Below are positions 55,086 through 64,000 of a DNA stretch of 64,000 bases, piece by piece; positions within the stretch are counted from its first letter, which is position 1, and each line of letters begins with the position of its first letter. A program made the translations under genes and the position numbers. The DNA is from Tricholomella constricta (Eukaryota > Basidiomycota > Agaricomycetes > Agaricales > Lyophyllaceae), in assembly GCA_013368375.1 (NCBI GenBank), contig JAACJP010000058.1:124001-188000 (forward strand), read 5' to 3'. The notes beneath the pieces are model-generated. The model saw nothing but the letters and a program-made list of their open reading frames with translations. It ran no database searches and was not told where the DNA came from.

Positions 55086-58000
55086 ATCGCGAAGACCTAA
55101 AACCGGACCTTGACACTAAACTATGCGCAACGGCATTATCGACAACGGACACCCGCACAGTAACTCTCTCCTCCCATTCGTCACTGGCATTCCTAATACA
55201 CCTCACGCCAAACGGAGGAGGAGAAGACCCCGAAAACACGCTCATCGACAGCGGAGCTACCGACAACTTCATGGACTCCGTCATGGCGACATCACGTGGG
55301 CTCCACCTTGAGGAGCTCAACCCCCCAATAAACCTCTGCCTATTCGACGGAGAACTCTCCGCATCAGGCAAAATCACACACTATACCACCAACGACGTCA
55401 AATTCAGTGACGGCACCACTCAGAGGATAAGATTCCTCATAAGGAAACTCCACGAGACAGCGACGATAGTACTGGGACTATCATGGCTGAAGGAGGTCAA
55501 TCCCCACATAAATTGGAAAGACCTCTGCATCACGCTACGACGGGGGTCAAACGGCAAAATCGAAGGATCACTACCGGACCTCCGAAGGAAAAAAGAAGTC
55601 GCTCCAACAACAACAGACACAGGAGCTCAACGCTTACCCTCGCGGTCGGCTCGCTCCTTCACGGTCGAAGTACAGTTGGAGGGATCTGCAACGCGTCTAC
55701 GGGCACTTATTGATAGTGGGGCGGCGGGCAACTTCATAACAAAATCCTCGTGTACGAAGCCGGAACCTCTCGCCAACCCCATGACCCTACAACTGTTCGA
55801 CGGAAACCCCAGCGGAGGCGGAGCCATTTCACACCATAGTCCCGAAACGATCAAACTCGAGAACGGACTAGAGTATAAGGTCGACCTCCTCATAACACAG
55901 TTACATCCAGCCACACCATTAGTGCTCGGATTACCTTGGTTACGGGAAGCAAATCCGGACATCGACTGGCGGGAAATGTCCATGACCATGGAACAAGGAG
56001 CAGGACTAGCCGCGATATCGCTTTCCCAGAAGACGCAATGGGGAACCGTGACCCTTGAGGAGGAGGAAGATGTCGAAGCTCCGAAACCAGCCAACCCCCT
56101 TTCGGAAAAACAACCCCTCCTCAGGGACCTCCTGGACGACGACAACGATCAGAACGACACCTCCAGCGACAACATGAAGGAGGAAGACACCCGCCGAAAC
56201 ACCAACGAACCCCAAGAGGAAGTACCAACACCGACAACCGAGTCGCCAGAGGAGGTAACGGGACGGAAACGCACCCAAAAACCACCTCCACCCAACTACT
56301 TCCCTCCAAACGTTCCGAGGTCCAAATTCAAACCCCACCCCAAACGGAAACCCGCAACGTCCCCAATGACAGAAACACAGGAAGAAGAGGAAACCAACCC
56401 GGAAACGGAGGTCGAAGACGAAACCGGAGAGGGAGAAGAGGATGTCGAAACACAAAGCATCCGCCTGATCGGAGCGGCGCCATTCGCGAACCTCATCAGG
56501 GACGGAGCCACAGCGTTCCAACTACACATCTCCCCCACCGAACAGGAAGAACACCTCCATGCCAATAACACCTCCGACGACGAACCCAAGCAACCAAAGA
56601 CAGAAAAGGAAATCTTTGAGAAAGTCGTACCTCCGGAGTACAGGGACTTCGAAGACGTATTCTCAGCGGGCGAAGCGAAAACCATCCCCCCACACCGACC
56701 TTACGATCACACAGTGGAACTCGACGAAAACACTACCCCTCCTTTCGGAAAGATATACAACATGTCCGAACTGGAGTTGAAAGCACTGAAGGATTACATC
56801 GACGAGATGCTCGGTAAAGGGTTCATCCGACCTTCGAGTTCGTCAGCGGGAGCTCCGGTACTGTTCGCAAAGAAGAAGGACGGATCACTCCGGCTATGCG
56901 TGGACTATAGAGGACTAAATCGGATCACCAAGAAGAACCGTTACCCTCTACCCCTGATCGGAGACCTCATAGACCGACTTCAAAAAGCAAAAGTATACTC
57001 GAAGATCGACCTCCGAGTGGGCTACAACAACGTCCGCATAGCTCCGGGACACGAATGGAAGACAGCCTTCCGCACTCGCTATGGACTTTTCGAATACCTG
57101 GTAATGCCCTTCGGCATGACAAACTCACCCGCGACGTTCCAACACTTCATGAACGACATCTTTCACGACATGAACGACGTGTTCGTAGTGATCTATCTCG
57201 ACGACATTCTGGTTTTCTCGGAGACCTTAGAGGAACATCACGGACACGTTCGGAAGGTCCTCGAGAGGCTCCGGAAACACAACCTTCATGCGAAACCGGA
57301 GAAATGTACGTTTCACACTACGGAGATCGAATATCTAGGCGTCATCGTATCCCCCGGCGGAGTAAAGATGGATCCAGGAAAAGTCGACGCGATCCGGAAG
57401 TGGCCTAGACCGACGAAGGTCAAAGAACTCCAATCCTTCCTAGGCTTTGCAAACTTCTATCGGCGGTTTATCGACAATTACTCGGGCATAACGAAGAGGT
57501 TAAACAAACTCACGCAAAAGGACACAATCTGGAAATGGGATTCCGAATGCGAAGGAGTCTTCGAGCTATTGAAGAAAGCATTCTCCTCCGCACCCATCCT
57601 ACGACACTTCGATCCTCAACTACCGGTGATACTAGAGTGCGATGCCTCCGACTTCGCCATAGCGGGGATCATCTCCCAATTTGACGAGACATCACAAGAC
57701 TTACGTCCGGTCGCCTTCTACGCGAGAACTATGATAGACGCGGAGCTCAACTACGACATCTATGACAAGGAGCTCCTAGCAATCGTGGAAGCGTTTAAGC
57801 AATGGAGGGCCTACCTAGAGGGATCTCCCCACCGCATTCAAGTGTACTCCGACCACAACAACCTACAGTACTTCTCCACGACCAAACAACTCAGTCGCAG
57901 ACAAGCACGATGGTCGGAATGCCTGGCGAACTTCGACTTCCAGATAAACTATCGACCCGGAAGACTGGGAGCGAAGCCAGATGCCCTTACGCGAAGAGCG

Positions 58001-59551
58001 GACGTGTATCCAAAGAAGGGTTTCGAGCAGGATCACAACTCCTTCAACAACCGCATCATCATACCCCCCGAACGATTGAACGCGGCCCTAATACTGAACG
58101 AGGAGCTCCTACTAAACAATGTCCAGAACGCACCCCGAGACGATTTCTTCGAAAGGCATGCACCCAAACCCGGAGAAGAGACCTCCGCATTCTCCCTATC
58201 CGATGATCACAAACTACTCCTTCGCGACGGAAGAATCTATGTACCGGACCAGTCCAGATTACGACTCGACATCCTACAGCAACACCACGATCACAAACTG
58301 CGCGGACATCCAGGGATCAGAAAGACCACACAACTCATCATGAGGACTTATTTCTGGCCCGGATTACGGAAGGAGGTCACTCGATACGTCCGAAGCTGTC
58401 ATACCTGTAAAAGAGCGAAGGTCCCACGCCATAGCCCATACGGATTATTGAAACCACTCCAGATTGGGCGAAGGGCGTGGGCCTCCATATCCATGGACCA
58501 CATCGTAGAATTACCGGAATCGGATGGGTACGACGCAATACTGGTCGTAGTATGCCGCCTCACCAAGCAAGGCACCTTCATACCCTGTCACACAACGGAC
58601 ACAGCAAAGGAACTTGCTCAGCTATTCTTGGAACATGTCTTCTCCAAGCACGGACTGCCCGATGACATCATCTCCGACAGAGGCACCCTCTTCGTCTCCC
58701 GTTTCTGGAGCTCGCTATGTAAAGCCCTGGACATCAAATCGAACCTTTCGACCGCGTATCACCCGGAGACCGACGGCCAGACGGAACGAGTAAACCAGAC
58801 ACTGGAACAGTACCTCCAGATATACGTGAACTACCTCCAGACCAACTGGCGAACACAGCTCCCACTGGCGGAATTCACGTATAACAATACGACCCATTCG
58901 ACCACGGGAGTCTCTCCTTTCTTTGCGAACAAGGGTTATCACCCCCGCCTGACAATCTCTATAAAAGACATACCGGCAAAGGAAGCCCAGGAGGTAGCCG
59001 TAGACCTCCGGACCCTCCAGGACTACCTCCGCCAAGAGATAGAGATCGCAAACGAAGCCTACAAATGATTCGCGGACAAGAAACGGGACCCTACACCAGA
59101 TTGGGCCGTAGGAACGGAGGTATGGCTTGATTGCCGGAACATCAAAACGAAACGCCCCTCCAAAAAGCTGGACCACCGGAGACTGGGCCCCTTCAAAATC
59201 CTACAGAAGATCTCCAGCCACGCGTATCGACTGGAACTACCTCCGACACTGAAGGGAATTCACAATGTGTTCCACGTCAAGTTACTCGAAAAACACGAAC
59301 ACGAGAACTTCCCAGGACGATCAAAGCCACCTCCGCAGACAATCGAAATCGAGGGCGAGGAGCACTACGAAGTAGAACGAATCCTAGACTCCCAAACACG
59401 AGGGAAACACGTGCTCTACTTGGTACGATGGGAAGGATATGGCCCTGAGGACGACACATGGGAACCAGCAGGAAACATAAAGGGAGCAAAAGACATGGCC
59501 CTCGAATTCCATCGTCTATTCCCAAGGAAACCACGAGACCCCACAATCTAG
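55053..59551 (+). CDS. Pol: two proteases, RT, RNase H, integrase, chromodomain (one stop)
   Basis: The pol frame has its first ATG at 55271 but is open from the gag overlap. Two retropepsin domains follow each other: LIDSGATDNF with IVLGLSWL, then LIDSGAAGNF with LVLGLPWL. After an acidic Pro-rich linker, RT shows YRGLNRITKKNRYP, MPFGMTNSPATFQ and YLDD (about 57196-57207). RNase H shows ECDASDFA, YDKELLAIVEAF and YSDHNNLQYF. Integrase has the H-H-C-C finger (HPGIRKT...CHTC) and D, D, E residues in SMDHI, ISDRG and DGQTERVNQ. TGA at 59066-59068 interrupts the frame after NEAYK. The same frame continues with the GPF-type tail and a chromodomain (YLVRWEGYGPEDDTWEP) to 59551. Confidence 0.9.
59066..59068 (+). 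other. In-frame TGA in pol
   Basis: The stop separates the integrase core from its C-terminal tail and chromodomain, although the downstream frame is intact. A single CGA-to-TGA transition would explain it. Confidence 0.75.
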
Positions 59552-59758
59552 AATCCGACGAAATTCACGCACTTCACGAAATTTATGAAAAAACCCCTTC
59601 AAGAAAACGATTTCTATCACCAAATGTATTTCGAACACCGGGACAACGACACTACAAGAAAAAGAAAACACCAAGGAAAAAAGAATTAACGAACTTCAGA
59701 TGTAAATATTCAACAAAAAGAAAGCAGAGAAAGCCCAAGACACCACCAAGAAGACCGA

Positions 59759-61790
59759 CTAGTCAATGCGACGACGTTTAGAAGGACCCGCGCTCGAAGT
59801 GGAACCCTCCCCGCGACCAACCCCGACCTCTCCACCCAAATTTCCCTCCAACGGACGCATCGAAGCAATATCCTGCTCGTCGTCGGCGATTAATTGAGAT
59901 CGAGACACGAACTCGGCGAGAGCGTCTTCACGAGTGAGCGAGGCGCGGTGAAGAGCAAGGAAGTGCTCGAACGCCGGGAAGGGAACCTCGGGATCAACAG
60001 GGGGACGGAAAAGCTCGAGGAGCGAGTGCCGCTCAAGGACCCGATGAGCGCCAGCGATGATAGTTCGGACCGGCGACGCCTCCAGCTCGATGAGGGCACG
60101 ACGCAGAGCACCATCCGCAACGTACATGTCAGAAGCGAAGGCAGTACGCAGGAGGTCGAGGGCTACGACGAGTTTTCAGAAAAAGGGAAAGAAAAAGACA
60201 AAAAGAATGGAATAAAACTCACCATGAACGCGAAGTCGAAGGTCCAAGGCATGACCACGCCAATGGTCCCGGACCTCCTGAAGATGTACGACGTGCCCCT
60301 GCAGGCCAGCTACCTCATCTCGAAGACCCATAATCACCATCCGAAAATCCTCGACCTCAGCTTCATGATCGACGTCCACGACCTCCACGGCACGGTCACG
60401 CTCGTCGGCGAGCTCGGATAGGGCTCCGCGAAGACGATTCTTGTAACGTTCACCCTCGACCTCGAGACGCTCGACCTGAGTCGAAAGGGCCTGCGCGCGC
60501 GCGACCTCCTGGTCGTAAAGATGCTGGAGACGGAGGAACGCCTCCGGCGAAGGAACAGAAGGAGCAGGGGTAGCAAGGGGGGACGACAGCAACATAGCGG
60601 GGGGGCAGGATTGCAAAACGGGCGAGGGAGAAACCGAAGTAGACGGGCTCCTTAAGAAAAGAGGCTCGACAGGGGGAATATCGGGAGACGCCACACGCAT
60701 AGCGTCCAACAAAGGAGAGGCCAGAAGGGGAGAAGTCGACGCCGCGGGGGAAAGGGAGGGGGAACGAGGCACAGACGAAGGACGTCCCCTAAACCCCTGC
60801 AGACCAGATTGCATACCCCCACGACTAGCAGGCCCAGATCGCATACCCCCACGACTAACAGGCGCTAATTTCCGACCCTGTCCTCGGGTACCACGAAAAA
60901 TAGCACGCGCAGGCGGAGCACGGCTAATACTGACGACGGCCTCATCCCCAGAAGACGACGGCGGGGAAATGACTGCCTCAGAAAACACGGAGGTAAGGGA
61001 AGGTTCGAGGGAAGGGGGCGCCACATGCAAAATGCTACGAATAGCGGAGAAGGACATGGCGACGCCGGTGCGGGAGAAGGTAAAACCCTTGGTACGGGAC
61101 CGCAACCACGCCAAGGGGATCGTCAACTCCCTAGACGCCACCTCCAGACCATGGTCAAACGAGAGCGAGCATAGGGAGTGCGCAGCGCGACAATCGACGC
61201 AGGGCAGGGTCCCGCGGAGACGAACCTCCTGGAAACGACAAGGCTGCCGACGTTCCCGACATCGATCACACTAGCAAAAGACCCCAAAAAAGAAGAATCA
61301 GCTGAAAGATCTAGCCCGATCGCAAATGAAAGACGACACTTACCGGTCCGTGCGCCTCACACCAGGCCAAAGAGGGAGGAACCCGCACAGCGGTACGCAT
61401 CACCTCCGCCAGAACCGCATCGGTCAGGAGAGGCCCCCAAGACAATGAAGTCGCTGCCGGACGCGACACGGGATCACTGGAAGATTCGAAGAGGGCCTCC
61501 GGAGTAGTCGAACGAGAACGACGGACCTGCGGAGCCCGGACGGGAAGACGGATAACCAGTCGAGGGAGGGGGGGCGTAGGGGAAGCAGGGGAAGACCTAG
61601 GAATGACTTCGACACTCTCATCTGGGAGAACAGCGATCCCGGGAAGAGAAGGAGTCGGGGAGACGGATTGGGGCGCATCCAGAAACGCCACACGCGCCCG
61701 ATCTTCGACGGACAATCGCGCCAACTCCGGATCGCGTACAACTTGGGCGACAGAGGCGGAGGACGTGGTACCTTGGTTAGGGGTCGACAT
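59759..61790 (-). CDS. Antisense retrotransposon gene: Zn(II)2Cys6-like, coiled-coil protein
   Basis: On the strand opposite gag-pol, three exons (61790-61344, 61270-60223, 60162-59759) with clean GT-AG introns of 73 and 60 nt encode 632 residues without a stop. Exon 2 opens with C-x2-C-x6-C-x12-C-x2-C-x6-C (residues 150-183, CDRCRERRQPC ... CVDCRAAHSLC), the exact spacing of fungal Zn(II)2Cys6 DNA-binding clusters. The flanks are Ser/Pro-rich with an RGG-like patch. Around residues 390-480 there is a coiled coil (LYDQEVARAQALSTQVERLEVE). The last exon has a conserved-looking helical region (GALRRALIELEASPVRTI) and ends in KRRRID, a possible nuclear signal. A DNA-binding or regulatory role is inferred only from the cluster. 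Confidence 0.75.
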
Positions 61791-61995
61791 TGAGGAGGAT
61801 GAGAAGAAGATTGAAAAGAAAAACAGCCAAAGTTTTTCTTCTATTCGATCTCCGAGATCCTCAAAACACCCACAAGGACCCACAAGCGATCTAGACCACA
61901 CGTGTCCCTCACGTGACCGCGCACACGCTAAAACGAAACACAAGACTTTATTCCCCTTGCACTCGAAGGCTTCCCCGCGTCTCAGTGGCTCGACG

Positions 61996-62011
61996 CTTGA
62001 GGAGGGGGTAA
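61996..62011 (+). promoter_or_regulatory. Polypurine tract
   Basis: GCTTGAGGAGGGGGTAA immediately precedes the 3' LTR; the GAGGAGGGGG core is the expected primer for plus-strand synthesis. Confidence 0.75.
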
Positions 62012-62370
62012 TGTCACGACCGCCCCTAACGACCACCCCTAAAACTCACATCCACTACGTTTTCCCACGCACGACCACTGTATATATATGGCACCACTTC
62101 TCGGTTGGACTCTTTACCTCGATATTACCAATTGTTACGACTAGTCTCTGTTCTCGTTCTTGTTCTCTCTCACTTTCTCGAATCTATTCTGCTTCACTCT
62201 CGTATCGCTTAAGCTTCATTCGTTCGAACAAGCTCTTGCGAACGTCCTTGTCGACGCTCACGACCTCCGAACAACCCTTCGGAGCTCGTCTTCCTCGACA
62301 ACATCAGGCCTGTCCGCCTCGGTGGTCCCGGAATAACTCCGTAACCAGCGTGCTACATCAGGTCCTAACA
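62012..62370 (+). repeat. 3' LTR
   Basis: Same length and sequence as the 5' LTR except for one base. A purine tract precedes it. Confidence 0.97.
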
Positions 62371-62375
62371 GATGG
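62371..62375. repeat. Target site duplication GATGG (right)
   Basis: Matches 51830-51834. Confidence 0.95.
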
Positions 62376-62596
62376 AAGTGTCAGGCACGAGTTCCGTGGT
62401 ATGGGCGTCGCGAGCGTAGTTAAAGGCAGGGGCACACTGCATCATGAGCGGGATAGAACCGCGGATGCACTCAATGTGGCGGATGAGCCAGGGAAGAAGC
62501 GGTTTGGTTGCGACGGCGGGGACATTGGATGAGCTGGGACGCGGGAGGAAGTCGGTCACGGAATACGCTTGTGATGCGTCCCAGAGCATGATGCCA

Positions 62597-64000
62597 CTGA
62601 AAGGAGGAGTACTTGGCCCGAGTTTCTGTAGTATTTTGACTGAGTGTGGCAGCAATGACGTAGCCTACCCCAGCAACAGAGGCGGCTGCGAGTGCCCCGA
62701 TGTAGACTTTAATGTTCTGATTGGGAGTAGTGGTCTTGGCCCAGTTGTCCCTGGAAGTGTCCTTAGCATAAGAGAACTCAGATCAGATCAACAACGTCAT
62801 ACGAACCGTACCCCGAAGTTCTACGCCTAGCGAGAATGTTGGTCAACGATCTTACAGAACGCAAGGTGGATTGCATGTACACTGGGATTGGTATAGCTGT
62901 TGACGCCATTTAAGCGTGAAAGACCGGACGTACTTGAACATAGATCGCGTCCAATCCAACACAGATGCCAGACACGCATCAGGCAAAGGGCACCGAGGCA
63001 CTCTGCCTCAGCGTACCATCCGCGGAGTCAAAGAAACTGCTCCCGCGCTTCCGGCTGCGTACGCGCAGCTCCTATCATATAATCCCGCTTTGCGATCGAA
63101 CTCGATCTAGATGGTATGTGCGTGCTGCAATATCCTCACTTGGTCACGTATGACGGGACCGAAGGCCAGGTCCAGGAAAAGGACAATCAGTGGTGCACTG
63201 ATAAAAAACAGTCTAGGACGTGTAGAGCGACACGACATGGGCGGCAAGGTCCTTGACTATCGGGTACGAGTACGCTGGTTCTGCGTATAGGCTTTTGCTG
63301 CGCTTTGAATTGCGTCCTGCGATAATCACGTCTGAAGGGCACTGACGGTGCAGATGCTTAGGAAGGTCGCGGCGAGGCTTCAGATAGAGTGATTGTATAG
63401 ACGGATAAAAAAAGATATCGAGACAGAATTTACCTATCAATTTCCCGTCTCACGACCAAGTCCACCACGATCTGTGACTGGACGATCACGTTGCAGGTGG
63501 TCGGATATTCACAGGCGATCTAGCATCTAGGAAGTGATATTACTCAGTACATCCGAGCATAGGTCGCTTTTGATTCTGCGAGTACTTACAGTGCTTCGAT
63601 CTCCGCATCATACAGAATAAATGCCGCCTTGCGCAGCACGGTCCCCTTGCACGTGGAAGAACAGGCAAAGGCAAGAATGTGAATGTATGTCAGGTTGATT
63701 AGAACTGGTATCCAAGCATGAGTGAGAATGAAGTGGTACGCACGCGCTGACGCCGCATCGCCCAGGTTAACACTCAAAGGGGGGGCAGGGAGGTGTCTCT
63801 CAAAGCTACGATTTTCTGCGCCCCCTTGTAGTAGCCGTCGATGACACGGCCAAAATCACTGTGTTTGCCTGTAGGATGATGGAATTTAGTTATTACATAT
63901 TCTGAGCAATTGAATCTATGGGAGGGTACGCGCCGTTGAGATGTGGGGATGCGCGCAGGGTCAAAAGATCACGCGAGTTGTGATTTTTCATCCTACCCGA
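62597..64000 (-). other. Coding-like fragments, unassigned, running off the window
   Basis: On the minus strand, three stretches look like exons but could not be joined to a known protein: 63880-63770 (FGRVIDGYYKGAQKIVALRD), 63655-63586 (VLRKAAFILYDAEIEAL, followed by a donor GTAAGT shifted by one base) and 62760-62660 (NIKVYIGALAAASVAGVGY, a possible membrane segment). The expected N-terminal exons of the GH15-like gene were not found here. They may belong to a separate gene that begins beyond 64000. Confidence 0.3.

Larger units (their letters stand above)
51835..62370 (+). mobile_element. Full-length Tf1/sushi-type chromovirus (Ty3/Gypsy), 10,536 bp
   Basis: Two 359-bp LTRs enclose gag and pol on the plus strand and an extra gene on the minus strand. 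The 5-bp target duplication GATGG is present at 51830-51834 and 62371-62375. The LTRs differ at a single visible base (G at 52126, A at 62303), so insertion was recent. Self-priming complementarity, a chromodomain and domain order PR-RT-RH-IN-CHD place it with chromoviruses of the Tf1/sushi kind. Gag has two frame changes, and pol has one stop before the integrase tail. Confidence 0.96.
48886..62596 (-). pseudogene. GH15-like glycosidase gene interrupted by a retrotransposon
   Basis: Family 15 six-hairpin glycosidases release glucose from alpha-glucans or trehalose-like substrates. The interrupted exon is 62596-62371 joined to 51829-51467: reading passes from AYSVTDFLPRP...PAFNYARDAHTTEL straight to HDPQQKVVFTSSSGFTLDL in the same frame. 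Later exons include 51349-51210 ([23 protein letters not shown]), a 9-nt micro-exon 51152-51144, 51090-51017 (ASWIRDSSFTLYALI), 50962-50885, 50833-50733 ([14 protein letters not shown]), then [55 protein letters not shown] and a last block 48912-48886 (LGNAVQGF). The N-terminal exons and the usual C-terminal HVTLIS block were not found. One splice-junction codon reads TGA (see findings). Besides the 10.5 kb insertion, the gene therefore looks decayed. Confidence 0.85.

Noticed and set aside
61603..62532. 309-codon plus-strand ORF across the 3' LTR
   Set aside because: Lies antisense to the first exon of the Zn-cluster gene and runs through the LTR; a chance open frame.

Overview
The window looks like nuclear DNA of a mushroom-forming basidiomycete (Agaricomycetes). 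Genes are split by many 50-80 nt GT-AG introns, chromodomain Ty3/Gypsy elements are present, and recognisable proteins have fungal architecture. No rRNA gene or ordinary tRNA gene was seen. All calls come from reading the sequence; no database search was run.

Layout. 1-2.85 kb: remnant of a chromodomain Gypsy element with its reverse transcriptase core deleted. 4.7-16.4 kb: the housekeeping island, with a Hel2/ZNF598 RING E3 ligase (+), mitochondrial ribosomal protein mL54 (-), a zinc alcohol dehydrogenase with 11 exons (+) and a PNS1/CTL-type transporter (+). 16.4-17.7 kb and 34.2-35.6 kb: two close copies of a three-exon kinase-like (APH-fold) gene. 18.6-31.2 kb: nested transposons, including several copies of one roughly 1 kb LTR (two as a near-palindromic inverted pair), a 4.1 kb hAT element with a perfect 8-bp target duplication sitting inside one LTR, two solo LTRs of a second family, gag debris and CCCCACC-type minisatellite. 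32.5-33.2 kb: a small gene for a secreted six-cysteine protein. 35.6-38.9 kb: a palindrome-ended element with a frameshifted ORF, itself hit by a hAT-like non-autonomous element that carries three exact 406-bp tandem units.

39.1-46.7 kb: three genes of lineage-specific type (an acidic 263-aa protein, a large multi-exon protein, and a divergently transcribed protein with a Cauli_VI/RNase H1 N-terminal-like domain). They surround about 2.2 kb of decayed satellite studded with the palindrome TGATGCATCA and split by a 654-bp hAT-type MITE.

48.9-62.6 kb: a glycoside hydrolase family 15-like gene (-) whose coding exon is interrupted by a 10,536-bp chromovirus (51835-62370). This element has 359-bp LTRs with one visible difference, a GATGG target duplication, a 12-nt complementarity between its presumed RNA 5' end and the primer site (Tf1/sushi-style self-priming), a GGGAAAC slippery heptamer in the gag-pol overlap, two tandem protease domains, one stop codon before the chromodomain, and a complete antisense three-exon gene for a 632-aa protein with exact Zn(II)2Cys6 spacing. 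That antisense gene is the most unusual item here. The last 1.4 kb holds unassigned coding-like fragments.
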